This document shows positions 11,660 through 20,537 of a stretch of 64,000 nucleotides of DNA, piece after piece. The notes under the pieces are model-generated. The model saw only the letters and a list, made by a program, of their open reading frames with translations, was not told where the DNA came from and made no database searches. Each line of letters opens with the position of its first letter. Within the stretch, counting starts at the first letter, position 1. The position numbers and the translations under genes were made by a program. The stretch is from Roseiarcus sp036489975 (lineage in GTDB: Bacteria > Pseudomonadota > Alphaproteobacteria > Rhizobiales > Beijerinckiaceae), in the NCBI GenBank assembly GCA_036489975.1, contig DASXES010000071.1:54373-118372 (forward strand), in the 5' to 3' direction.

Positions 11660-11800
11660 ATGCAACCTGAGACGCGAGTCGGGGCGGGAAATTACTTTTT
11701 GTTTTTTTCGGCCATAACCCTTTGATAAGTCCAGATTCCACCAAACAAATCCAAGCAAATATGTTTGGTTTTGTTTGGGTTTTGCTTTGATTTGTTTGGC
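11660..11800 (-). repeat. AT-rich hairpin repeat, copy A (downstream of alr)
   Basis: Read on the minus strand, this is closely similar to about 35960-36100 on the plus strand. The shared core includes TGCTTGGATTTGTTTGGTGG, then GGACTT.TCAAAGGGTTA, an A-rich GAAAAAAACAAAAA run and TAATTTCCC. Its first part forms a hairpin: arm 11741-11757 pairs with 11762-11778, 15 of 17 positions, with a four-base loop. It begins about 35 bases after the alr stop and lies in the sense orientation of alr, so it would be transcribed as a 3' untranslated structure if alr reads through. Copy B has the same relation to the gene upstream of it. No protein-coding interpretation is convincing. Confidence 0.7.
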
Positions 11801-11833
11801 GGAAATTCGCGCCCTGGTTGAATCCATCGCTCG

Positions 11834-12958
11834 CTAGCGGATATAGTCCCGCTGGAACCGGGGGCCGAGGCTAGTCAGGAGAAGATAGCCGATCGTGCCG
11901 CTCCGGCTCGCGAAGTCGTCGAGGCCGATCGTCGGGCCGAAGACCTCGACCCGGTCGCCCGGTCGGACGGCGTCCTCGGGGACGTCGGTGAGGTCGACGA
12001 TGGCAAGGTCCATCGACACCCGCCCGACCAGCGGCGCCCGGCGACCGGCGACCGCGACCTCGGCGCCCGGCCTCGCGTCGGTCGCGCCGGCGCCGCGCGG
12101 CAGGCCGTCGGCGTAGCCGACGAGGAGCGTCGCGAGCCGCGTCGGGCGCCTGGCCGTCCACTGGGCGTTGTAGCCGCAGGTCTGGCCGGCCTCGATCCGG
12201 CGGATCTGCTGGATCGCCACGGTCAGCGTGACGACCGGCCGCATCGGGTTTAAGCGCCCCGGCGTCGGGTTGCCGCCATAAAGCGCATAGCCCGGCCGCG
12301 CCAGGTCGTAGACCGGGCAAGATTTAAGGAACACGCCCGACGAATTGGCGAGCGAGGCGGGAAGGTGCGGGAAAGTCGCGCGGGCGGCCTCGAAACGCTC
12401 GATCTGCGCCCGGTTGAGGGGATCCTCCGGGACCTCCGACGAGACGAAATGGCTGATCAGGAGATCCGCCCCGCTTCGCGCGCCATGCCTCTCCATCGCC
12501 GCCTGCAGGCTCGCGAGGGATTCGAAGCCGAGCCGGTTCATGCCCGTGTCGAGATGGAGCGCCGATGGCGAGGGTGTGCCGCGCTTGGCGGCGAAGGCCG
12601 ACCAGCGGGCGAGCTCCTCTTCCGCGCCGATCGCCGGCGCAAGGCGATGTTCGGCATAGTCCGCCGGATCGGCCCCGCTCTCGAGGCCGTTGAGCACATA
12701 GATCCGGGCCTCTTCCGGCAGCGCCCGCCGCGCCGCGATTCCCTCGCTCAGATGGGCGACGAAGAAGACGCGCGCGCCGGCGCCCCATAACGCAGGCGCC
12801 GCTTCAGAGACGCCGGTCCCGTAGGCGTGGGCCTTGACGACGGCGGCGCACTGGCCCGGCGCGACGCGGCGCGCCAGCGTGCGCCAATTCTCGGCCAGCG
12901 CGCCAAGGTCGATCGTGAGGCGCCCCGGAGTGCTCACGGGCGTGATCGCGCCGCTCAC
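11834..12958 (-). CDS. alr: alanine racemase
   Basis: A PLP-dependent racemase (374 aa) interconverting L- and D-alanine for peptidoglycan synthesis. The PLP lysine lies in AVVKAHAYGTG, a variant of the usual VVKANAYG with H in place of N. The second catalytic tyrosine region is present (TCGYNAQW), as are the DTGMNRLG segment and the C-terminal VSMDLAIVDLTD. I choose GTG 12956-12958 because GGAGAAGG lies seven bases upstream and the protein then has family length; the open frame continues upstream to 13162 with a Pro/Arg/Gly-rich stretch that looks non-coding. The nearest neighbours are yejA (divergent) and the repeat copy A just downstream. A biosynthetic or catabolic (dadX) role cannot be distinguished; no dadA-like gene is adjacent. 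Confidence 0.93.
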   Translation of the reverse strand: MSGAITPVSTPGRLTIDLGALAENWRTLARRVAPGQCAAVVKAHAYGTGVSEAAPALWGAGARVFFVAHLSEGIAARRALPEEARIYVLNGLESGADPADYAEHRLAPAIGAEEELARWSAFAAKRGTPSPSALHLDTGMNRLGFESLASLQAAMERHGARSGADLLISHFVSSEVPEDPLNRAQIERFEAARATFPHLPASLANSSGVFLKSCPVYDLARPGYALYGGNPTPGRLNPMRPVVTLTVAIQQIRRIEAGQTCGYNAQWTARRPTRLATLLVGYADGLPRGAGATDARPGAEVAVAGRRAPLVGRVSMDLAIVDLTDVPEDAVRPGDRVEVFGPTIGLDDFASRSGTIGYLLLTSLGPRFQRDYIR

Positions 12959-13286
12959 CCGAGGACCTTCTCCACTGGCGCCGTGGCTGGCGTCGCGAAG
13001 CCCTGATTGGCCTCGGCCGCCCGGCAGGCGAAACCGGCCACCCGGCAGGCGAACTCTACATGGCCAGGTCTTGGGTCGCCCATCTCCATGGCCCGATCTA
13101 AGACGGTAAGCAGGGACGGAAGGCAAGAGCAGGCTGGACCGGGCGAACGGCGGCGCGTTCATGGACGAAGTTTAACCCGTATTTCGGCCTGCGTGGCCTG
13201 GCGGCGCCTCGTTTTCGCCGCGGTCGCTGGCGAAGAGCGCTCAGGCGCGGTACACCGCCGGAGCGAGCCACGAGGCGGACGATTCG
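12959..13286. other. alr/yejA divergent intergenic region
   Basis: About 330 bases separating two divergent genes; both promoters should lie here. A short direct repeat CCCGGCAGGCGAA occurs twice near 13020-13053. I cannot identify a confident promoter or operator, and the open frames present are composition artefacts. Confidence 0.5.
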
Positions 13287-15155
13287 ATGACCATTGCATT
13301 GACCCGCAGAGCGGCGTTGCAGGCCGGCGCGGGCGGAACGCTCGCGGCGTTGGTCTGGCGCCCATTCGTCGCGCTCGCCGATGATTCCGTCGAGACGCAC
13401 GGCCTGTCCTCGTTCGGCGATCTCGCGCTCCCGCCCGACTTCCCGCACTTCTCTTATGTGAACCCCAACGCGCCGACCGGGGGCCTCCTGTCGCTTCAGA
13501 TTACCGGAACGAGCGGCAACCAGAACTTCGACACTTTCGACACGCTCAACATCTATTCCTGGAAGGGCAATGGCGCGGCCGGCATGTCCGCGACCTTCGA
13601 CACCCTGATGACCGCCAATGGCGACGAGCCCGATTCGGTCTACGGCCTGCTCGCCCAATCGGTGCGGGTTTGGCCCGACAAGCTCGACTACCGCTTCAGG
13701 CTGCGTCCCGAGGCGCGCTTTCGCGACGGTTCGAAAGTGACGGCCGCCGACGTCGCCTTTTCGCTCAATGTGCTGAAGGAGAAGGGCCACCCGATCTACG
13801 CCATGCTGCTCAAGGAGGTGGAGAAGGCCGAAGCTGAAGGCGACGACGTCGTCCATGTGCGCTTTATTCAGGGGCGCAGCCGTGACGCGCATCTGATCGT
13901 CGTGGGCATGCCGGTGTTTTCGGCGGCGTGGTGGAAGGGGCGCGATTTCACCGCCGCGACCCTCGATCCGCCGCTGGGTTCAGGCCCCTATAAGGTCAAG
14001 ACGTTCGAGCAGGGCCGGTTCATCGAATATGCGCGCGATCCCGGCTACTGGGGGGCGAAACTGCCGGTGAACCTCGGCCAGAACAATTTCGACCGCCTGC
14101 GCTTCGAATATTATCGCGAGCGGCAGGTCGCGTTCGAGGCGTTCAAGGCGGGCGCGATCAACTATCACGAAGAGTACACCTCGCGTTTCTGGGCGACGTC
14201 TTACGACTTTCCCGCCGTCAAGGATGGCCGGGTGAAGAAGGAGACCCTGCACGATGGCGCCCCGTCGCGCACGCAAGGGTGGTACCTCAACACCCGGCGC
14301 GATCAGTTCAAGGATCCGCGTGTGCGTGAGGCGATTGGCCTCTGCTTCGACTTCGAGTGGACCAATAAGAACGTCATGTATTCTGCGTATAAGCGGATCG
14401 TCTCCTACTTCCCCAACACCGACATGGAGGCAAAGGGCAAGCCGGGTCCGGACGAACTCAAGCTCATCGAGCCGTTCCGCGCCAAGCTGACGCCGGCCGT
14501 GTTTGACGAGCCCTATGTCCCCCCGGTCAGCGACGGCTCCGGCAGCGATCGGAAGCTGCTCAAGCAGGCCTATGACCTTCTGCTCGCGGCGGGCTGCAAA
14601 CGCGCAGGCGAAACCTTGATGCTGCCGGACGGCAAGCCGCTGACCATCGAATTTCTCGATTCATCGAGCGCGCTCCAGCCTCACACGCTGCCGTTCATCC
14701 AGAATCTGGGCAAGCTCGGCATTCGGGCCAATTACCGCATCGTCGATCCGGCGCAATACAAGAGCCGCACCGACGCCTTTGACTTCGACGTGGTGACCAC
14801 GGCGTCCGGGGGCACGTTCACGCCGGGCGTCGACCTCCGCAATGTGTATACGTCGCAGTCCGCCAAGCAGAACGCCTCGCGCAATCTCGCCGGCGTCTCC
14901 GATCCGGTCGTGGACGCGCTAGTCGAAGCGATCGCCTCGGCCAAATCGCGCCCCGACCTAAATTCAGCTTGCCGCGCGCTCGACCGGTGCTTGCGCGCCG
15001 GCCATTATTGGGTCCCGATGTGGTATCGCGACACGGCGTGGATCGCCCATTGGGACGTGTTTTCGCGTCCCGAACGCCAGCCGAAGCTCGGCGTCGGCGC
15101 GCCGGGCGTCTGGTGGTGGGACGAAGCGAAGGCCAAGTCCATTGGGCTCGGATAG
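13287..15155 (+). CDS. yejA: peptide ABC transporter substrate-binding protein (YejA-like)
   Basis: A 622-aa family 5 extracellular solute-binding protein that would capture oligopeptides in the periplasm for the YejBEF transporter. The N-terminus has a twin-arginine-like start (TRRAALQAGAGGTLAALVW) and a signal peptidase site around ALA. Family features are FSYVNPNAPTGG, the FDTLMTANGDEPDSVYGLLA segment and RDGSKVTAADVAFSLNVLKE. It heads a four-gene operon yejA-yejB-yejE-yejF with spacings of 40 bases or less. In enteric bacteria this system imports microcin C and antimicrobial peptides; in alphaproteobacteria it is linked to peptide uptake and peptide resistance (established for the family, not this strain). 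Confidence 0.9.
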   Translation: MTIALTRRAALQAGAGGTLAALVWRPFVALADDSVETHGLSSFGDLALPPDFPHFSYVNPNAPTGGLLSLQITGTSGNQNFDTFDTLNIYSWKGNGAAGMSATFDTLMTANGDEPDSVYGLLAQSVRVWPDKLDYRFRLRPEARFRDGSKVTAADVAFSLNVLKEKGHPIYAMLLKEVEKAEAEGDDVVHVRFIQGRSRDAHLIVVGMPVFSAAWWKGRDFTAATLDPPLGSGPYKVKTFEQGRFIEYARDPGYWGAKLPVNLGQNNFDRLRFEYYRERQVAFEAFKAGAINYHEEYTSRFWATSYDFPAVKDGRVKKETLHDGAPSRTQGWYLNTRRDQFKDPRVREAIGLCFDFEWTNKNVMYSAYKRIVSYFPNTDMEAKGKPGPDELKLIEPFRAKLTPAVFDEPYVPPVSDGSGSDRKLLKQAYDLLLAAGCKRAGETLMLPDGKPLTIEFLDSSSALQPHTLPFIQNLGKLGIRANYRIVDPAQYKSRTDAFDFDVVTTASGGTFTPGVDLRNVYTSQSAKQNASRNLAGVSDPVVDALVEAIASAKSRPDLNSACRALDRCLRAGHYWVPMWYRDTAWIAHWDVFSRPERQPKLGVGAPGVWWWDEAKAKSIGLG

Positions 15156-15195
15156 GCGCTTGCCGCTCCGTCTCGCTGAGACAGGCTGACGCGGC

Positions 15196-16293
15196 ATGCT
15201 CGCCTATATCCTCCGCCGTCTCATCCTGATGATCCCGACGATCCTCGGAATCATGGCGGTCTCCTTCGCGATCGTGCAATTTGTGCCAGGAGGCCCGGTC
15301 GAGCGCGCGATCGCGCAACTCCAGGGAGCGGACCAGAGCTCGACCGCCGGGTTCGGAGGGGGCGGCGGCCAGATCGGCGCGAGCGCCCAGGCGGGGGGCG
15401 ACATCACTTCGCGCTATCGCGGCTCGCAGGGGCTCGATCCGAAATTCATCAAGGAGCTTGAAAAACAATACGGTTTCGACAAGCCGGCCTGGGAGCGGTT
15501 CTGGATCCTGGTGCGCGACTATGCGACCTTCAATTTCGGCAAGAGCTACTATCGCGACGTTCCGGTGCTCGAGCTGATCAAGGAAAAGCTGCCGGTCTCG
15601 ATCTCGCTTGGGCTGTGGATGACGTTCATCTCCTATGCGATTTCGATCCCGCTTGGCATCCGGAAGGCCGTCAAGGACGGCTCCCGCTTCGACACGGTCA
15701 CCTCCGCCCTGGTCATCTTCGGCTACGCGATTCCGAGTTTCCTGTTCGCCGTCCTGCTGGTCGTGCTGTTCTGCGGCGGGTCGTTCTGGCAGATCTTTCC
15801 GCTGCGGGGGCTCACTTCCGATAATTTCGCTGATCTCAGCTGGCCGCACAAAATCCTCGACTACCTTTGGCACATCACGCTGCCAGTGACGTCGCTAGTG
15901 CTCGGCTCGTTCGCGACCTCGACCTTATTGACCAAGAATTCCTTTCTCGATGAGATCAAGAAGTCCTACGTCCAGACCGCCCGCATGAAGGGCCTGACCG
16001 AGCGGCGCGTGCTCTATGGCCATGTGTTTCGCAACGCCATGCTGATCGTGATCGCCGGCTTCCCGGGCGCGTTCATCGGCGCGTTCTTCACTGGCTCGCT
16101 TCTGATCGAACAGGTGTTCTCGCTCGACGGCCTCGGCTATCTCTCATACGATTCGCTCATTCAGCGCGACTATCCGGTAGTGCTCGCCAATCTTTATATC
16201 TTCGCCCTGATCGGTCTTGTCGTGAATCTTATTTCCGATCTCACCTACACCTGGATCGATCCGCGCATCGATTTCGAAACGCGCGAGGTTTGA
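15196..16293 (+). CDS. yejB: peptide ABC transporter permease (YejB)
   Basis: A 365-aa inner-membrane permease of the DppB/OppB type. It begins MLAYILRRLILMIPTILGIM, the standard first transmembrane helix, and has further helices plus the EAA-like loop around TARMKGLTERRVLYGHVFRN, which docks the ATPase. The N-terminal periplasmic loop contains the low-complexity GFGGGGGQIGASAQAGG segment, a known feature of YejB proteins being longer than DppB. It starts 40 bases after yejA, and its stop codon overlaps the start region of yejE. Together with YejE it forms the membrane pore of the peptide importer. Confidence 0.92.
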   Translation: MLAYILRRLILMIPTILGIMAVSFAIVQFVPGGPVERAIAQLQGADQSSTAGFGGGGGQIGASAQAGGDITSRYRGSQGLDPKFIKELEKQYGFDKPAWERFWILVRDYATFNFGKSYYRDVPVLELIKEKLPVSISLGLWMTFISYAISIPLGIRKAVKDGSRFDTVTSALVIFGYAIPSFLFAVLLVVLFCGGSFWQIFPLRGLTSDNFADLSWPHKILDYLWHITLPVTSLVLGSFATSTLLTKNSFLDEIKKSYVQTARMKGLTERRVLYGHVFRNAMLIVIAGFPGAFIGAFFTGSLLIEQVFSLDGLGYLSYDSLIQRDYPVVLANLYIFALIGLVVNLISDLTYTWIDPRIDFETREV

Positions 16294-16295
16294 GC

Positions 16296-17540
16296 TTGGT
16301 CGACACGGACCGCCTCGCTCCGGACACCGACACGCGACCGCAAGGCGGGGAAGCCACCCTCATTCCGCTCGACGAAAAGACGGACACATGGGCGCAGGCG
16401 AAAGCGCGCGCAAGCCTCGAACGGCGTCCCTGGCTTTCGCCAATGAACCGGCGCCGGCTCGACAACTTCCGCCGCAACAAGCGCGGCGCATGGTCGTTCT
16501 GGATCTTTCTTGTCCTGTTCGTCGCCTCGCTGTTCGCCGAGTTCATCGCCAACGACCGGCCGGTGATCGCCTCCTACAAGGGCGAGATCCTGTTCCCGGT
16601 CTTCTTCGACTATCCGGAGGCTAAATTTGGAGGGTTCCAGGCGCGTGCGGATTTTCGTGACCCCTTTGTCGCCGATGAGATCAAGGCGCACGGATGGATG
16701 ATCTGGCCGCCGATCCGCTTCGCCAACTCGACCACAATCCTCAACCCGCCGACCCCGCTGCCGACGCCGCCGACCTGGATGCTGACCGACGCCCAGTGCC
16801 GCGCTGCGCTCGACAAGCAAAATGTGAAGGACGCCGCGACCGTCCCTCGACCTTGCGGCAAGCTCGAACCGCTGTGGCTCGGCTCCGATCAGGATGGGCA
16901 CGATATCGTCGCCCGCCTCATCTACGGCTTTCGCATTTCGATTCTGTTCGGGCTCACGCTCGCGGGCGTCTCGTCGGTGATCGGCGTCTTCGCAGGCGCT
17001 GTGCAGGGCTATTTCGGCGGCTGGCTCGATCTCACGATGCAACGGGTGATCGAGATCTGGTCGTCGCTGCCGCACCTCTACATCCTCATCATCCTCTCGG
17101 CGATTCTCGCGCCGAGCTTCTCGGTCCTGCTGATTATCCTGCTACTGTTCTCCTGGGTGAGCCTCGTTCATTTGGTGAGGGCCGAGTTTCTGCGGGCTCG
17201 CAATTTCGAATATGTCAACGCGGCGCGCGCGCTCGGCCTCTCCAACGCCAAGATCATTGTCAAGCACGTGCTGCCGAACGCGATGGTGGCGACGCTGACC
17301 TTCCTGCCCTTCATCGTCAATTCCTCCATCAGCACGCTGACCTCGCTCGATTTCCTGGGGCTTGGCATGCCGCCCGGCTCGCCCTCGCTGGGCGAACTCC
17401 TGCTGCAGGGCAAGTCCAATCTGTCGGCGCCGTGGATCGGGCTCTCCGCCTTCGCGGTGACCGCGCTCATGCTTTCGCTGCTCATTTTCATCGGCGAGGC
17501 GGTGCGCGACGCCTTCGATCCCAGAAAGACCTTTTTGTGA
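16296..17540 (+). CDS. yejE: peptide ABC transporter permease (YejE)
   Basis: The second permease subunit (414 aa from this start). A cytoplasmic N-terminal extension with SPMNRRRLDNFRRNKRGAW precedes the first helix, a signature of DppC/YejE proteins. A long periplasmic insertion (residues about 70-190) matches YejE rather than DppC. The transmembrane EAA loop is near AARALGLSNAKIIVKHVLPN. TTG 16296 is seven bases after GAGG and is preferred; a TTG at 16290 overlapping the yejB stop is possible. The stop overlaps the GTG of yejF, indicating translational coupling. Confidence 0.9.
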   Translation: MVDTDRLAPDTDTRPQGGEATLIPLDEKTDTWAQAKARASLERRPWLSPMNRRRLDNFRRNKRGAWSFWIFLVLFVASLFAEFIANDRPVIASYKGEILFPVFFDYPEAKFGGFQARADFRDPFVADEIKAHGWMIWPPIRFANSTTILNPPTPLPTPPTWMLTDAQCRAALDKQNVKDAATVPRPCGKLEPLWLGSDQDGHDIVARLIYGFRISILFGLTLAGVSSVIGVFAGAVQGYFGGWLDLTMQRVIEIWSSLPHLYILIILSAILAPSFSVLLIILLLFSWVSLVHLVRAEFLRARNFEYVNAARALGLSNAKIIVKHVLPNAMVATLTFLPFIVNSSISTLTSLDFLGLGMPPGSPSLGELLLQGKSNLSAPWIGLSAFAVTALMLSLLIFIGEAVRDAFDPRKTFL

Positions 17541-19171
17541 GCGAGGCCGCGCCGCTTCTGGACGTGCGCGACCTCACGATCGCGTTTGCGCAAGGCGGCG
17601 AGCGCAAGACCGTCGTTGACCGCGTCTCTTTTCGGCTCGAGAAGGGCCGGGCGCTGGCGCTGGTCGGCGAATCCGGCTCCGGCAAGACCGTCACCGCGCA
17701 AGCCATCGTGCGCCTGCTGCCGCAGCCCGCCGCGAGCTATCCGAGCGGCGAGATCTTCTTCCGCGGCCGCGACGTGCTCAAAATGTCCGACGACGAATTG
17801 CGCAAGATGCGCGGCTCGGCCGTCACCATGGTGTTTCAGGAGCCGATGACGTCGCTCAATCCGCTCCATATGATTGAGCAGCAGCTCGGCGAGATCATCG
17901 CGCTTCATCACGGACGTGGGGCAGCGACGCAAACACGAATCGTCGAGCTTCTGACCGAGGTCGGCATTGCCGACCCCGCTCAGCGGCTTGGCGCCTATCC
18001 GCATCAGCTTTCGGGCGGTCAGCGCCAGCGCGTGATGATCGCCATGGCGCTCGCCAACCGTCCCGATCTCCTGATCGCCGACGAGCCCACGACGGCGCTC
18101 GACGTCACCGTGCAGGCGCAGATCCTCAAGCTGCTCAAAGACCTGCAGGCCAAGTTCGGCATGGCGATGCTGTTCATCACCCACGACCTCAACATTGTCC
18201 GGCGCATCGCCGACGATGTGATTGTGATGCAGCAGGGAAAGATTGTCGAAGCGGGGGAAACCGTGCGCGTGTTCGCCGATCCGCGCCACCCTTACACCCG
18301 CGCGCTTCTCGCAGCGGAGCCGAAGGGTGATCCGCCGCCTGCCGATCGCGCCGCGCCGACCATTGCAAGCACCGAAGACTTGCGCGTCTGGTTTCCGATC
18401 CGAAAGGGATTTCTGCGCCGCACCGTCGCTCACGTCAAAGCGGTCGACGGCGTTTCGCTCGCCGTGCGGCAGGGGCAGACGGTCGGCGTCGTCGGCGAGT
18501 CCGGCTCGGGCAAGACCACGCTGGGTCTTGCGATCCTGCGGCTCATCCGGTCGGAGGGACCGATCGTCTATTGCGGGCGGGCGATCGACGGCCTGCATTC
18601 CAAGGCGATGCGGCCTTTGCGGCGCGAGATGCAGATCGTCTTTCAGGACCCCTACGGTTCGCTCTCGCCTCGCATGTCGGTGGCCGAGATCGTCGAGGAG
18701 GGGCTGATCGCGCAAGGGACGAAGCTCAGCGCCGCCGAGCGGCGCGCCGTGGTGGAGCAGGCGCTCGCCGACACCGGGCTCGATCCCTCGACGCTCGACC
18801 GCTATCCGCACGAGTTCTCCGGCGGCCAGCGCCAGCGCATCGCGATCGCGCGCGCCATGGCGCTCGACCCGCGCTTCGTGGTGCTCGACGAGCCGACCTC
18901 GGCCTTGGACATGTCGATCCAGGCGCAGATCGTCGACCTCCTGCGCGAATTGCAGCGCCGTCGAAACCTTGCCTATCTGTTCATCTCCCACGATCTGAGG
19001 GTCGTGCGGGCGCTGGCGAGCGAGATCATCGTGATGCGGCGCGGCAAGGTGGTCGAGAGCGGCGAAGCGCGTACGGTGTTCAGCGCGCCGCAGAATGAAT
19101 ACACGCAAGCCCTGTTCGCCGCCGCCTTCGCCAACGAGGCGACGCTCGACGCCGCTGTCGTCAGCCAGTGA
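17537..19171 (+). CDS. yejF: peptide ABC transporter ATPase with two nucleotide-binding domains (YejF)
   Basis: A 544-aa fused ATPase with two complete ABC domains. Domain 1: Walker A GESGSGKTVTA, signature LSGGQRQRVMIAMAL, Walker B LLIADEPTTALDV. Domain 2: Walker A GESGSGKTTLG, signature FSGGQRQRIAIARAM, Walker B FVVLDEPTSALDM. This fusion is diagnostic of YejF compared with separate DppD/DppF. It starts at GTG 17537, overlapping the yejE stop by three bases. It powers import of peptides through YejB/YejE. The operon ends here; a REP element follows 10 bases after the stop. Confidence 0.93.
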   Translation: MSEAAPLLDVRDLTIAFAQGGERKTVVDRVSFRLEKGRALALVGESGSGKTVTAQAIVRLLPQPAASYPSGEIFFRGRDVLKMSDDELRKMRGSAVTMVFQEPMTSLNPLHMIEQQLGEIIALHHGRGAATQTRIVELLTEVGIADPAQRLGAYPHQLSGGQRQRVMIAMALANRPDLLIADEPTTALDVTVQAQILKLLKDLQAKFGMAMLFITHDLNIVRRIADDVIVMQQGKIVEAGETVRVFADPRHPYTRALLAAEPKGDPPPADRAAPTIASTEDLRVWFPIRKGFLRRTVAHVKAVDGVSLAVRQGQTVGVVGESGSGKTTLGLAILRLIRSEGPIVYCGRAIDGLHSKAMRPLRREMQIVFQDPYGSLSPRMSVAEIVEEGLIAQGTKLSAAERRAVVEQALADTGLDPSTLDRYPHEFSGGQRQRIAIARAMALDPRFVVLDEPTSALDMSIQAQIVDLLRELQRRRNLAYLFISHDLRVVRALASEIIVMRRGKVVESGEARTVFSAPQNEYTQALFAAAFANEATLDAAVVSQ

Positions 19172-19180
19172 GAGCGATGA

Positions 19181-19285
19181 CCCTCACCCTGACCCTCTCC
19201 CCAAGGGAGAGGGGACGCGCGCCGCCCTCCCTTCTCCCCCCGGGAGAAGGTGGCCGACGAAGTCGGCCGGATGAGGGGCTCCACC
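19181..19285. repeat. triple-hairpin REP/BIME-like element
   Basis: Three perfect hairpins follow each other: 19193-19201 with 19205-19213 (CCCTCTCCC/GGGAGAGGG), 19231-19238 with 19242-19249 (CTTCTCCC/GGGAGAAG) and 19252-19258 with 19262-19268 (GGCCGAC/GTCGGCC). An outer pair CCCTCA (19181) / TGAGGG (19272) encloses all three. Elements of this design are common between genes in Hyphomicrobiales (recalled, not searched). It lies between the yejF stop and deoB and may stabilise or terminate the yej transcript. Confidence 0.8.
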
Positions 19286-19316
19286 CGCGTCCCAACGCCC
19301 GTTCGAGAAGGGGAGC

Positions 19317-20537
19317 ATGACCCGCGCGATCCTGATCGTTCTCGACTCGGTCGGCTGCGGCGGAGCCGAGGACGCGGCTTCTTATGGCGACGCTGGCGCC
19401 GACACGCTCGGCCATATCGCCGAAGCCTGCGCTTCCGGACGTGGCGATCGCGACGGATTGCGAAGCGGGCCGCTGAAACTGCCACGCCTCGAGGCGCTGG
19501 GCCTTGGCCACGCGATGAAGGCCTCGAGCGGGTGCGAGCCGCCCGGCTTCGCGCTTGCCCAGCCGCGCGGCCAATGGGGCTATGGAATCGAGACTTCGCG
19601 CGGCAAGGACACGCCGTCCGGCCATTGGGAGCTTGCCGGCGCGCCGGTCAATTTCGACTGGGGCTATTTCCCGGAGACGATCCCCGCCTTCCCCGGATGG
19701 CTCACGACCGCGATGATCGCCGAGGGCAAGCTGGCGGGGATCCTCGGCAATCGCCACGCTTCCGGGACGGCGGTGATCGAAGACTATGGCGAGGAGCACC
19801 TGCGAACGCTCCAGCCGATCTGCTACACCTCCGCCGACTCGGTGCTTCAAATCGCCGCGCACGAAGAGGCTTTCGGGCTCGAGCGGCTCTATGATCTGTG
19901 CCGGATCGCGCGCCGGCTCTGCGATCCGCTCAAGATCGGGCGGGTGATCGCCCGGCCGTTCGTCGGCGGAAGCGCCAGGGACTTCGCGCGAACCGCCAAC
20001 CGCAAGGATTTTGCCATGCCCCCGCCGGAGGGCAATCTGCTGCAGCGCGCCGCGCGCGCTGGGCGGGCGATCGTGTCGATCGGCAAGATCGGCGACATCT
20101 TCGCCCACCGCGACACTGGGACTGAGCGCAAGGGCAAGAGCAACGACGGCAATGTCGAGCTTCTCATCGATGCGCTCGCGACGGCTCCGGAGGGCGGCCT
20201 GATCCTCGTCAATCTGGTCGATTTCGACACCGAATGGGGCCATCGCCGCGATGTCCCCGGCTATGCGGCCTGCCTCGAGGCCTTCGACCGCCGGCTCGGC
20301 GCGATCGAAGCGGCGATGCGCCCCACCGATTATTGCGTGATCACCGCCGACCACGGCAACGATCCGACTTATCCCGGCTTCGACCATACGCGCGAGCGTG
20401 TGCCGATCCTTGCCTTTGGCGCGGGTGCGCGCCCGGGTCCGATCGGAGCGCGTGCGAGCCTGGCCGACGTCGGCGAAACGATCGCGGTCAGGCTGGGTCT
20501 GCCGCGCGGCGCCCACGGGCGCGCGTGGGCGCGATGA
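19317..20537 (+). CDS. deoB: phosphopentomutase
   Basis: A 406-aa alkaline-phosphatase-superfamily enzyme that interconverts (deoxy)ribose 1-phosphate and 5-phosphate in nucleoside salvage. Motifs include ILIVLDSVGCGG with the metal-binding aspartate, ADTLGHIAEAC, the catalytic threonine region GKDTPSGHWELAG and the C-terminal metal site VITADHGNDPTYPGFDHTRE. ATG 19317 follows a GGGGAG ribosome site. No other deo genes are nearby, so it is uncoupled from the usual deoxynucleoside operon. The REP element directly precedes it. Confidence 0.95.
   Translation: MTRAILIVLDSVGCGGAEDAASYGDAGADTLGHIAEACASGRGDRDGLRSGPLKLPRLEALGLGHAMKASSGCEPPGFALAQPRGQWGYGIETSRGKDTPSGHWELAGAPVNFDWGYFPETIPAFPGWLTTAMIAEGKLAGILGNRHASGTAVIEDYGEEHLRTLQPICYTSADSVLQIAAHEEAFGLERLYDLCRIARRLCDPLKIGRVIARPFVGGSARDFARTANRKDFAMPPPEGNLLQRAARAGRAIVSIGKIGDIFAHRDTGTERKGKSNDGNVELLIDALATAPEGGLILVNLVDFDTEWGHRRDVPGYAACLEAFDRRLGAIEAAMRPTDYCVITADHGNDPTYPGFDHTRERVPILAFGAGARPGPIGARASLADVGETIAVRLGLPRGAHGRAWAR

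Larger units (their letters stand above)
11063..11833. other. 770-base intergenic stretch with two repeat elements
   Basis: No gene can be supported between the oleate hydratase start and the alr stop. The stretch carries a 133-base inverted-repeat element (11302-11434) and an AT-rich hairpin repeat (about 11660-11800) that recurs at about 35960-36100. Short open frames here follow the repeat sequence rather than any recognisable protein. The base composition between about 11690 and 11800 is clearly more AT-rich than the surrounding genes. Confidence 0.6.

Noticed and set aside
11594..11827. 77-aa minus-strand frame over repeat copy A
   Set aside because: It follows the repeat sequence; the counterpart in copy B has different stops and non-conservative changes, so coding is unlikely.
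12959..13162. 68-residue extension of alanine racemase
   Set aside because: Low-complexity Pro/Arg/Gly sequence with no homologous counterpart; GTG 12958 has a good ribosome site.
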